Source: Sipunculus nudus (lineage: Eukaryota > Annelida > Sipuncula > Golfingiida > Sipunculidae). From it: 64,000 nt of DNA. The notes below the pieces were generated by a model. The model was not told the DNA's origin, made no database searches, and saw only the letters and a list, made by a program, of their open reading frames with translations. The DNA lies in NCBI GenBank assembly GCA_026874595.1, contig CM049317.1:68136118-68200117 (forward strand). The letters are read 5' to 3'. Every line of letters begins with the position of its first letter. The stretch's first letter is position 1. Below are positions 10,641 through 22,559 of the stretch, one piece after another. Made by a program: the position numbers and the translations under genes.

Positions 10641-13253
10641 AATATCCTTCGTTCTGCCGCATCAGTTAATATGACTGATACCGGATTGAGAGCAATGTAC
10701 AAGATACAAAAATGCAGTCATACAGTAAAGGACATAGTAAATGTAAGAAATGATAAAGGTCAAAGGCCACAGAAATAGCATTCGCAGGGATGTGTCCGTC
10801 CAGTGTGGGTTATCTGTATATGCTACCATGAAGCGTCCAAATATGGTAGTGTCCCTGTGTCGGTCTTGAGGTCAGGTTAACCTATCAAAAGCTTGCTAAT
10901 TTCGGAATCAAATTCTTCTTCTCTTGTCTGTTAACTACATATAAACAGCTCGGGGCGCTATAAATTGCTTAAGTTTTCTCTGTATCTGACGAGCCTGAGA
11001 AGGTCAGTAGGAAATTATTGGACCGCAGTTAATGCAGGCAGGATAAAAGTTGTCCGGACAATGACACTCCAAAAAAAAAATAATGAAAAATGAATGTAAT
11101 TATACCTGGTAATTACTCATCGTCCTAAAGCTTGCTATTAACGGCAGGGGACTATTATTTATCCATCACTTTTAATTAATAAAATCGACCGAAATTATGG
11201 TAATGACGTGGAACAGCCTACATTCTTGCTTGTTGGCGACTCTACCCAATATCACTCAAGACACAAATTCTGACAAATTCTGATAATACAGATTATTACC
11301 AGTTATTACTTTATAACCAATGAAATGAAGCGACTCTGGCTATCCTTACCAAATGATGAAACAATAACGCTGAATATCTACAAATAATAAATGTTTTTGA
11401 AAGCCCAACTATGATGTGAACCAGGGTCGATTAAACATGAATGTAAGACTGCAAATTATACGGAGACGTTAGTGTTTACAGTGTTGTTATCGGGTAATAT
11501 ATAATATTTTATACTGCTTATATTAATGATAAATGTATAAAATTATACCTGGAACTAGTAAATATATTTTCTAATAAATAGATAATATTAATATTAATAT
11601 TAACATATTAGGAAATATGTTAACTAGATTATCAAAATTTAAGGAAAGAAGGCAGAAGACACAAGACATTATAATAACACTTTATAATATCTGAGAACTG
11701 TGTCTCTGGTACCTAAAACCTTTTCTATGCAATCATTACACGATTAAGTGACAACCAACATAATGTACACAATACAAAAAAAGTAAAACTGCCGTCTCAA
11801 CAAGAACACATACCAGTAACGGGATAGGTTTATAAGCCTTTATTCGATTGGTCAAATTCTCCATGCCCTCATGCCAATGCTAGACGTTTGTTTTCAAATA
11901 ATAACAGCCGTGTGTCGGCAGGTGCGTAGAGGAAGTATACGGAAGTCATTTGATTAGTGCTGTTGCTTTGTTCGTTTTATTCATAAAATGCACGCTAGGG
12001 CGGCTAGATGAAGCAAAGGGATCTGAAAGCATATTCACCAGAATTTTAATAGTAGGAAGATGCATTTGAGAAGACAATCCATGTGGAATTGACAAATTGC
12101 TTAAAACACGATATACTTGAAATCGGTGTACTATAGGCATCCTATAAATCAAATAAAGACCAAGTAACGTGACATGAAATATTCCGACTAGTCCGTCTGA
12201 TCTGGCTTTATGTATTCATGTCACTACCCAATCCTGACACATTAAATATTTTTTTTGGTGAATTATCATCTTTATGAAAGGTTTGTTTTATAAATTAATG
12301 TCGCTGTATGTAAAGGAACATATGGATCATGGGTAAAATATCAACAGGATTCTGATTATAGAACTCCAGAGTGACCCAAGTGCCAGTGCCACGAGGCTCG
12401 GTTCGGTGCTATATTTTCTAAATAAGCTGCCGAAGAGATTCTTAGATAAAAAGGAGACACTTTTAACACCGGAAGCTTTATAGAATCCCTATCTTTAGAG
12501 CATAATGCTGACTGTGCTTCAAAATGTTTCCCTTCGCTAGCAGTATAGGGGGCTATCGTGAGCCATTTTCGGGTTTCCAAATATATATCATTCAGACGTG
12601 CCTTATAATTCAAAAGCATCTTGTACCAGGGAATCTGTTGTGCTATACAATGTCGAACCCTCATGTTGCAAAACGTTTAGTATATGTTTTTAACCAAATG
12701 TTTCATGTTCTGTAACATGTTTTAGGACATATTTCAGGTCAGGTTCATTCTAGAGTGTAAGCTAACAAAATTGCAGATTTAAGGTCACATCCGTGGAGAT
12801 GCCAAAACCATTGCAGAAAATGGTTGTCTCGGCCACATGTTGCAGATGCGTGTGCGGGTATGATACCTTATGAAGCAACTTGTTTCAAGAAATATGTGGC
12901 TCATCATGCTGCACAACGTATTCCTATAAGTTTATATGGCCGGCTTTATGGGCAGAATTTGTAACTGCTGACCAGTATTTATAGTCATGACGTGAGCTGA
13001 GCCTTAAACACTGTGTAGCTTATACACATAAAGTAAACAAAATACAAGTTTCAGAGATTCACATTCCGGTAAGTAGTTTTGTCCGAGCTCTGGTGTCTAA
13101 CCAGTAAAATGAAACAAGAAAAGTACACCGGCTTTCCGATAAAAAGAAACAGGAAATATTTGCGACGAACAGGAAATGCAGTTTACAAGAATTCCTTCTG
13201 CAGGAAATACTGCTGGGGATAAAATTTGTCCTTATTAGGCCTATAAAATGTAG
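10641..13253. other. Unassigned AT-rich DNA
   Basis: No gene, RNA gene or mobile element recognised. A perfect 12-bp palindrome TTGTCCGGACAA lies near 11,050. The reading frames at 11,946-12,152 and 12,356-12,664 carry no motif. Confidence 0.5.
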
Positions 13254-13547
13254 GGTTCTCAGGCACCGCGCGCGTCAATTCCCCCCCCCCCCCCCCGCCA
13301 AAAAAAAATTTTTTGATTTTCAATAAAAACTTAACAATTTTGAGCTCTATCGCTCGGACATTTCTTTCAAAAAGATTAAATTTTCGATTTTTATCAGATT
13401 TCCTTTGTTATGTAGTGAATTGCAAAACAGTTCTGTTATTATCATTCTTTTCCCCGATCAAATGATATTTTTATAGAAACATACAGAAAAAAAAGTAAAA
13501 AAAATCGCCCTCGCCCACTGATTTCTGGAAAAAAGTGCCTGAGAACC
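13254..13547 (+). mobile_element. MITE, GGTTCTCAGGCAC family, copy 2
   Basis: A 294-bp element bounded by a perfect 13-bp inverted repeat: GGTTCTCAGGCAC at 13,254-13,266 and GTGCCTGAGAACC at 13,535-13,547. It contains poly-C (about 13,279-13,296) and has no coding capacity. The interior aligns with 2,943-3,253. The layout is typical of a non-autonomous DNA transposon. The superfamily is unclear because no target duplication is obvious. Confidence 0.8.
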
Positions 13548-15839
13548 AAACCTTTGTGTTTTGGCCTTATAACCCATACTTTAAATAGTGTTATTGGTGG
13601 AGGACATTGGTAAGGAAAACGGGTCCTTGCCCATACCGCATTTTCCCCTCAACCTAGAGAATACTGTTACCACTTGTATTTTCCAACAGGTCTCGTTCGA
13701 GCTGTAAGCCCCTGGTGTTTGCAAATAAAATTTAAATTGCATACATGTACTGTTAATTTATTCATAAATGTTAAAGGTCTTTGTCATATGCTCAAGTATC
13801 TATTTGCCATCACAATATTCCATTTATAATGTTACTACATGTGTCGTGTACTGGTACATACGCAATGGCACGCATTTAACACAATATTCTATAAGGCGAA
13901 TTTTGCGAAAGCACAAATTATGTATACTCTTGGTTTAAACAGTTTCAGCAACATTTATACACTTTCCTCTGCTGAGTCTGCTCTGTACTGAACGCTTTAC
14001 TAGCAGGAACTGCTGATAACTTGTCAACATGAAAAGACAGCTGGGTGGAAAAATCACTTGCAAACTGCCTTGTTTATCTCAATAGTAGACCCGCCCAAAA
14101 TTAGTTGTCACCTTGTAATCGGCTATTTCCTGTTCATATATATATATTCCATTTTTCCAATATAAACACATTTGACATTTACATTAACGGGTAGAGGCTC
14201 CATCCAACCTCGTTTTCGAATATATGGGATCCGCCATTTGTATTTTTTCTACTTCAGGTGATGCTGTATTCTTTTGTAGCGAAGATATGGATATATCATT
14301 TAACTGTAAGACCTGTCATTTCTAAACATGCAATTGCATAAGGCTGACGTAGTGCAGTATGTACTGTAAGACCAGTTGTTACCTGTAATAATATATCACA
14401 TGCGCAAATCATACACTTAGGAGGAACTAACAATTTGACACGGTATAAACGATATGTTAGTATTCCTAAATGCCTTTAACTCAAAAGACCATGTAATTAA
14501 CACAGCCCCTGAATTTGGTTGCATGGGACCTTCATTAAATACCACGAGGTACGGTAATGATGTATCTAAAAGCACACAACTACTAATTTCCTTCCTGGGC
14601 CTTGAACATTGCAATGATAGTACAGCAATCGTAACCACCAATTATCACGATGGCACAATTGCCTATGATGTAATTATACCCTCAAGACACGAGGTGCCAA
14701 ACGGCCTACTTATCCGATAACTATTATTTCCATGTCCTGTCTATATTTTTTGTTTTCTTTTCAGACTGATCAGAGATGTGATCAGAATAGCTCTGTGTTT
14801 TCTGCAACGTTAAGGACCGAGGCAGTGAATCTATTAAGAAGTTGCGAGATGTGGACGGTCACGTGTACAAGCCTGTGGTGACATCCAGTAAAATATCTGT
14901 TTATAGCCACCTTCCATTCATTTATAGCGAGATGCACACCATACAATTTTATCTTGCATGTAATATACATAGCTGTAATTGCATCAAATACCCCTCCCTA
15001 TATACAGCCAATTCACTGCCGAAAATTTAGAATCCAAATTTCATTCTAGTATCTATCGCAGACATTCATGAAATTCTGTGAGATATCACAGAAAATCGAT
15101 CTTTGAATTTACTAAGCCACGTCGGCACAACAACAGCATCTATTTATTACACATATTTTCAATTTATTTACAGTTCATGAGACATAAGACATTTTATGGA
15201 GCACCAAGAAATCTTCAAAATACTGCTAAGGAAAACCGGTTCAGCTCAGCATCTTTTTTTTTTTTTTTTTGTAGTTGTGTGTGTGCGTGTCGTATGTTCC
15301 TGTCATGATCAAACGCCCAATTATTCATCGCAAGCATTCCACTTTGCGCTGTTCTTTTTACGTCTTAAAAATGGTTGTCGCAAGCCGGATGTCGCTTATG
15401 ACTTAATCCCGGATGTTGGAAGTCGGCTGTCGGTACAGGAAAATCCCCGGATGTGGGATATTGGAAGACTTTGAGGCAAACAATTATATTCAAGGTTATC
15501 ACATTTGTTATACAAATATACGTTTTATTTAAAGCAAGTTTTACAGTTTAAGAAACAGATTTAGTTTTCATTTGTCAACGGGTAGAATGTTGTACTAGTT
15601 TACAAACTAAAGCTCGCAAATAAGTCGGTTTTAACCTTAATATTACATCGAAACAACAATGATTTATCTACATTTGAGACATAAATCATTCGCACATACA
15701 TTTTTTTAATGTTTTATTTTTTAATTTTAAACAAAAAGCACACAAAGTCTCTGATATTTTGGAACTGGCATGACTGTTTTAACAACATCCCTATCCATCT
15801 TCTGCCAAGGATGATTTCACTGGTATCTGTTTGTAGGAT
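13548..15839. other. Unassigned AT-rich DNA
   Basis: No supported gene. An 88-codon + frame at 14,454-14,720 (begins MLVFLNAFNSKDHV) is protein-like in composition but matches nothing I know and has no clear splice context. A 20-base poly-T lies near 15,250-15,270. Confidence 0.45.
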
Positions 15840-15992
15840 TACTCTTGACTGATGTCCATGAAACTTTGTGGAGGGACTTGGCATTGTGAAGCAAACATTC
15901 TACTATGATTTAGTGCAGCTAGGGATAAAACGGAGGTTCCAGTTGGAGTATTTTGCCGTAGCGGAGGCATGCGCTCTACTTAAGCCTTTCTA
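15840..15992 (+). mobile_element. RTE-like LINE 3' end, diverged
   Basis: Begins near CCATGAAACTTTGTGGAGGG and ends with GTAGCGGAGGCATGCGCTCT at about 15,955-15,974. This pairing of an upstream AAACTTTGTGGA word and a terminal GCGGAGG-x-ATGCGCTCT word is seen again in the minus-strand copy at 28,640-28,740 and the longer copy at 26,080-26,385. No coding part remains. Confidence 0.55.
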
Positions 15993-16739
15993 ATTTAAAA
16001 GATCTTCACCTGTCAAAAGCTAAAGCACGCCAGTTACACTCTTTAATCTGGTAAGCCCGTTTTTTTTAATGCAACAGAGGATCACTGATAATTGTAGAGC
16101 GCGCGTGGGTGTTTAATTACATTTGTAATCATATGTCAAACTTGCAGCAAACATGAAAGAAACGTACCAGATAAAATATGACAGTAACGAGATAGTCCGA
16201 GCCACAAGGAGCCAGTTGGCACTTCTGAGATTTGTTAGACGCCTATAAAGTGGTGTTTGGCGTCCTTTGATATATTGTTCGTTTGTGTTTATTTAAGTAT
16301 AATCACTTAGTGTGTTTTCATATGCCTCAAGCACTGGGTTCGACCTTTTTCTCTTTCGCCTGATGGCTCAAAAGCGCTGATCATGATGTGGGTCTGTAAC
16401 CCGTCTTGGTCTCGGGACTAACTTTTGACAATTTTTTGTATTAATCTAGGTCCTGGTATCAGGGTCATAGTCTATGTTACAATATTATTCACCTTTCTTT
16501 TACTGCAGCATATGACCAGTGCACCCATTGCATCCTTGGTGATGAAGGTGCATCCCCGTGGTTAACATTTTGTCCGTGAGTATTATAGCGGAAATTGACC
16601 CGGGAACTAACGAAAATTAAACCACTAACATGAAATCAATAAACACACATCTTTCTTTTATGCCTTATTCTCTGACTGTAACAAATCGTATACGCTCTTC
16701 AACGCCTGGTTATCTTTCTTCTAAAACGCCTCTTAGCGT
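15993..16739. other. Unassigned DNA
   Basis: No gene or repeat recognised. Confidence 0.4.
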
Positions 16740-17640
16740 GCCTGCCTCTCTTCTAAATGCCTGAACGTCCTGTGTCACTCTCTTCTACAAAACCTGTTAC
16801 TCCTGCGTCACTCTTTTCTACAATCCCTGTTACTTCTGTGTCACTCTCTTCTACAACACCTGTTACTCCTGCGTCACTCTCTTCTACAATCCCTGTCACT
16901 TCTGTGCCACTATCTTCTACAATACCTGTTACTCCTGCGTCACTCTCTTCTGCAATCCCTGTTACTTCTGCGTCACTCTCTTCTGCAATCCCTGTTACTT
17001 CTGCGTCACTAACTTCTACAACACCTGTTACTCCTGCCTCACTCTCTTCTACAAACCCTGTTACTCCTGTGTCACTATCTTCTTTAATATCTGTTACACT
17101 TCCGTCACTTTCTTCTACAATCCCTGTTACTTCTGTGTCACTTTCTTCTACAACACCTGTTTAATACTCCTGCGTCACTCTCTTCTACAATCCCTGTTAC
17201 TTCTGTGTCACTCTCTTCTACAACACCTGTTACTCCTGCGTCACTCTCTTCTACAACACCTGTTACTCCTACGTCACTCTCTTCTGCAATCCCTGTTACT
17301 TCTGTGTCACTTTCTTCTACAACACCTGTTTAATACTCCTGCGTCACTCTCTTCTACAATCCCTGTTACTTCTGTGTCACTCTCTTCTACAACACCTGTT
17401 ACTCCTGCGTCACTCTCTTCTACAACACCTGTTTAATACTCCTGCGTCACTCTCTTCTACAATCCCTGTTACTTCTGTGTCACTCTCTGCTACAACACCT
17501 GTTACTCCTGTGTCACTATCTTCTATAATATGTTACACTTCCGTCACGCTATTCTAGAATACCTGTTTCTCCTCCGTCAATCATCTTCTGTAATACCTGT
17601 TACTCCTGTCATTCACTTCAACAACAGCTGTTACCTTTAC
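16740..17640 (+). repeat. 33-bp minisatellite with Ser/Thr/Pro-rich reading frame
   Basis: About 27 units of 33 bp, usually alternating in two subtypes to give a 66-bp pattern. One subtype contains ACTCCTGCGTCACTCTCTTC, the other ACTTCTGTGTCACTCTCTTC. Since 33 is divisible by three, a + frame from ATG at 16,757 stays open for 135 codons as an 11-residue repeat (TPASLSSTIPV / TSVSLSSTTPV), mucin-like in composition. It stops at 17,162 because of a 4-bp TAAT insertion, which recurs at about 17,330 and 17,433. No signal peptide, splice site or flanking coding sequence is evident, so I treat it as a minisatellite; a decayed mucin-like exon is the alternative. Confidence 0.85.
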
Positions 17641-18686
17641 GTCTCTCTTTTACAACTAAACTTCCATTACCACTAACACCACTGATTCAGCTTTTATTCC
17701 ATCCTGCGTGTACACTGCATTCATTGAAAAACTATTTCTCCAAACAACATATTGGCGCTTCCCATCAATGATGATGAAATTAAACGTGGATTTTGAACTA
17801 GGACAATAAAGAAATGAACGCATATCTGTACTTCGGAAAAAATAGAAGAGAGTATTTTCTAAAAGACTTTGATTCTATTTTAGGGCAAGACAAATGAAAA
17901 GTCGTGTCATCAATATCTCTTTGCGCAACACTCGTAATCCGTATATCAGTCTATACGTAGCCGCCCGATTCTCTGTGTAAATCAGGTCTTTTTCCGACTC
18001 TGTCTGGTAAGAACAAGAAATATGTAGCCTTTCTAAACTGTGCGGTAAATATAGTCAACAATAATGGAAGAATAGTTATTATTCGGAATTTTCATGCGCT
18101 CAAGTAATACAGATGTACGAGGACTAATATCAAGAATGGAATAGCAGATGTGCAAAAAAGACGCGAAAACTCGCGAGGAATCCGGGGCTAAATAGTGTTT
18201 GTAGTAGCCAGGTGGTGCGATATAATAACCTGGTAGTTGCTCCAGAGGAAAAAGAAGCAACTTAACGCTGTAAAAGATCTGTAGTAGATCCATTTATGCC
18301 TGCAGCCAACCATTAGCAGTATACCTGTACCCGCTGTTTGACATATCTTATATTGCTACTGTGCTAAACACTGTGATACGGTTATAGGAGGCACGCGTGC
18401 TATGCACACGAGTCGGGGCTTCATAATATCGTTACATACAAGTATCTGCGTGCGTCATACCTTTCAGCGGGGCTTTTCCATACCAAAGGTATTAATGTAT
18501 TTTTTCACGATGCGACCGTAGATTTAGTTTATTAAACTTCGATTTTGAAAAAAAGGCAATTATCATCTTTGTGTCTTTAACTAGTTTCATTCCAGCGGAA
18601 CAATATGCATTTTATATTTTATATATCTTCGTAGGCGATCGATTTTGAGACAGGTCGAAGCTCGAAACGCTCCCGACTAGATCAAG
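17641..18686. other. Unassigned DNA
   Basis: No gene or element recognised. The minus-strand frame at 18,033-18,293 has no motif. Confidence 0.45.
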
Positions 18687-18819
18687 TAAAACGGTTTTAG
18701 AGAGATAAAAACGGTTTTAGAGAGATAAAAACGGTTTTAGAGAGATAAAAACGGTTTTAGAGATATAAAAACGGTTTTAGAGAGATAAAAACGGTTTTAG
18801 AGAGATAAAAACGGTTTCC
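18687..18819 (+). repeat. 20-bp tandem repeat
   Basis: Six full copies and a partial seventh of ACGGTTTTAGAGAGATAAAA. They are nearly identical; one unit has AGATAT for AGAGAT. High identity suggests recent expansion. Confidence 0.95.
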
Positions 18820-19785
18820 TACCATCGACTTTGTTTATACTTTGTTCGTTAAATATATTGATGTTTGTGACACTAGAAAAGTTAAAATTGCACTCAGCCG
18901 AGCACATATACCACTGTCAAGGTAAACCATCCCCCTCCCAATTGTCGAAATCCCCCCCCCCCCCCATAGGTCGAAAATATGTATTATACAATGATCTGAT
19001 CTCATACTGGCGTTTGTTTTAACTGATTTCACTACTTCAAAATTCGGTTAAAATAATCGGGATTATATTTAGAGACTTTATGGTATTCAAACTGGAGTCA
19101 TCTTACTTAAATTTAACGATATCCCCGCCAGGAACATACAGGTCCGGCTTCTAAAGTCGAGACTCCTCCGATATCCCATAGCGAGCAGTATTAATGTGAA
19201 GTGGTTTATCTTTGGCACTAGTGGGAAATTTTCTAACAAGACGTTAAAGACTTGGAATTTGTGGGGGCAAAAGGATAATGCGTCCAATAAAGGATGACAG
19301 CACTGGAGGAGCGGATTGAGCGGCTAGGCTGTTGGCGCTGACAGCGCCTGATGTTGTGACGGTGGCTGCATCACGTTCTTAGGATAGCTCGGATGCCTGG
19401 CAGGATGCTTCCGCTGTTGTCAGCATCAACCTCGGCTGTCGCAGCCTTCCAGTACTGTCATCGCCTTATCGCAACTAATTTCAATATGATTCAACACGTG
19501 GGGGGAACTGCGTGCATCTGATAAAAACAATACAAGAAAACCACAGTGAAACCCTAATTTACGACCATTTATACAAACTGGACACTTTCTTTCATGCCAC
19601 ACCAAACTCTCAAGATTTAGGACCAGTTTTGTACCAAGAGAACCCCATCTCCAAAACTTTTCCCCAATCCTAGTCCAATAAGTTAATCGAAGATGTGTCA
19701 CTTGATTTGAGCATTTGCGTAAATATGAACCAAAAGCTCTCCTTACTGACCTGATTTCTTGGATAGATCGACATTAGGTATTTAG

Positions 19786-19786
<1 letters not shown>
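18820..19786. other. Unassigned DNA
   Basis: Contains poly-C at 18,951-18,965. The minus-strand 91-codon frame at 19,426-19,701 includes a CPVC word but no recognisable zinc-binding domain. Confidence 0.4.

Positions 19787-19837
<51 letters not shown>
19787..19837. repeat. (TA)n microsatellite
   Basis: Uninterrupted run of about 25 TA units. Confidence 0.95.
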
Positions 19838-19839
<2 letters not shown>

Positions 19840-20020
19840 AACGTATTTACCTCATTGTGTAACCGGGCGCCGTTTCTTAATATACTTATATTTTTTATCT
19901 TTCCCTTTCAAGAGCTGGCTGTAAATGAAAGTTTTGCCAGTTTACCCTGGAAGGTGTGTGATGAAAGATTTCGCAAAAAAAATCACAATACTACTCCATA
20001 TAGAACTCCATTTTGTGTTA

Positions 20021-20045
20021 GTCACATGACCTGTAATCACGTGAT
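20021..20045. promoter_or_regulatory. Paired E-box-like sites
   Basis: GTCACATGAC at 20,021-20,030 is followed five bases later by the palindrome ATCACGTGAT at 20,036-20,045. Both have the flanking bases preferred by bHLH-zip factors of the USF/MiT type. No gene start is evident nearby, so function is unproven. Confidence 0.25.
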
Positions 20046-22486
20046 CTTCAGCCGCCTCGCACGGAAGATTAGTACATCCTTCGCCCCGGAAGTAGTTTCT
20101 ACTTATAACAAACCCATTCCAATCAGGGATTGTGGGAACAGTCTGACTACTTGTTCCAATGGCGAAACTTGAAAAAAAGAAAAATTCATAACAATCCAAG
20201 AAAGAGCTCGAACTGATGCCACACTAAACATGCGTGCTTACAAGATGTTACTTATTTCATCAAGTCCGTATCAGAAAAAAAATTAATGTTGGTGTAAGCA
20301 CCCCTTATCCAATATGTTTCAGTCGCCATTATTAATGCTTATGGTACATTTATAACTATGTAACTGGTTGTAATTAGAAGCCCCAGTGCATTATGGAGAA
20401 AGGGTCTCTGTACCAACAATCCCCAATCAACAGAGTCGAACATATGCGAGTACGAATCGGCGCAGTATGAAGTGAGCGACGAACAAGTACATCTTTTCAA
20501 ACAGTAACCCAAATCGTGATTTCAGGCTCATCCGCTTGTAAATATCGCCATGCAGTCGGGCTAAATCAGCTACCATTCTTTAGCGGACTTGAACCTTAAT
20601 TCTAGAGTCTCCGTTGCATTACTTTAGTCAAATTAGTTTCATGACGGGACATTTTTTAGATAACGAATGATTCAAAGTTAATACTAAAATTCATCAATTC
20701 TCTTTCGCACATTCGTAAATGGAACTTCTCAAGCTCTTGAAAATTTCGGTGTATCGTGTTAAATACACTCATTACTCAAAAGAGACTATCCCACACATTT
20801 AGCAATGAGTAATGACATCAGGAAACAGTTAATAATATCGTAAAATTAAAGCCTGTAAAAACCGATCAAGATTTGATTTCTTTCCACTATAGTTTTACGA
20901 GACAACATCCGACCGCGTGACCCCGGCCACATATTAACCAATTTTAACGAAACCTACACCAAAGATGCCCTTGATTGCTGGCTTACAAGGTAACGCGTTG
21001 GCGGGACAGTTGTGTGGGGGCGAGACTGGCCAAGCGATACAGGATGCAGAGAAATACCGGCGGCTTACCAGTTTCCCCATCAAGGCTTAATATACAACTC
21101 TGTCTGCTGGACATCCCCAAATGGCCAGTTCTATGAAAACATAAAACAAATTGTCCCCGGACAGTTCAAATGGTAACTTAGCTCGAACATTCAGCCTCCA
21201 TTCATTTAGTATTGAAGTCCAAAGGCCGGGGGGGGGGTGCGGTTATTTTATTCTCTAATTCCACACATCCTCAAACGGTAATCTTATGCAAATTTACAAG
21301 GGGATCCATGCAAAATACCTAAAAACACCCGAAAGATGGTGGTTCCCCCATAGATCCCCATGTCATTCCGCTAGAATAGACCCTTCTAAACCTTCTCCAA
21401 CATGCCTTATCAGGCTGTAAACAAGAGCCGATGGAGGTAATAATTATTTGATTTTCTTGAGAGTAAGTGCGAGAGAGTTTTCTCACACATACTGAACATT
21501 AAGTTTCTTTTCAAGTCTAAACTGAGTCAACACAACTCCATTATGCGTAATTTGTAGGGGTCATTGCATGTCCTCACGCTGAACGCCGATTATCCTGATC
21601 TGAACCAAACTTTACAGGGTAAACTCACCACCTTAAGGGTTGTAACGCAAACAAGAAAAAATTTAAAAGTTTTATTTGCGTTATAGGCCTGTAGGTAATG
21701 GTAACTTTGTTAGGGAGCATGAGAGTGTATAATGGTTAAGAATATGTAAGGTTGCTGGTTAGCGTCTCGCTAAGAGCATTCTCCTCGCTATATATATTAT
21801 AAGACAAACTGAGGTTGACTTCAAATTCGCGAGCTAAGTTAACGTTTCCCTTTTCCATTGTTTAGTGATTGAACATTTTCGCGATCTCAGCATAAAATAA
21901 AAATAACCAAAGTTGTCAATTATCATATGCATTCATTATATCAAATAAAATGTGTGCAAAATCAAAATAATTGGACGGGATCCCAAATCACCATCGAACG
22001 ATAGTGTTCTTTAATGGCATGTGATTAAAGATCTGAGATGCAAGAGATATACAAGATCATTTACAAAGCAATCTTGGACATACACGATCTATTATTGTTT
22101 GTATTAAATACCAATGTTCTAACTTTTGATTTACATTCCATGATATGGCCTTCTATTCGAGGAGGTTTTATTTTCACAATCATCCCCTTTTCGCGATTAT
22201 CGTGAACTTGAAACAAACGAGAACAAAAGGACATCCACAGTATTGAAAAGGACTTGATCACTATTAGATCAGAATTAGGCGGCAGAATATTGTAAAACAA
22301 ATGTCTAATGCTTATCTATACGATAATCTATTATGTGATGGTAAAGACGGTGATATCAAGGTATCTAGGATACACTATGTATCTATAAATTTACTATTTA
22401 TATGGTAGAGAACATCCATTACAATAAATACATATAATCAAAAAAAAATTGTGAAATATGCAAAACAAAAATATGCTAAAAATTCG
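20046..22486. other. Unassigned AT-rich DNA
   Basis: No gene recognised. A GC-richer patch at about 20,920-21,140 has no long open frame. A poly-G tract lies near 21,228-21,237. Confidence 0.45.
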
Positions 22487-22516
22487 TATATATATATATA
22501 TATATTTATATATATT

Positions 22517-22554
<38 letters not shown>
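22487..22554. repeat. (TA)n microsatellite with TTTA interruptions
   Basis: AT-only run containing TATATTTATA blocks. Confidence 0.9.

Positions 22555-22559
<5 letters not shown>

Noticed and set aside
11050-11062. TTGTCCGGACAA palindrome as an operator
   Set aside because: A 12-bp palindrome alone in non-coding DNA, with no second site or nearby gene.
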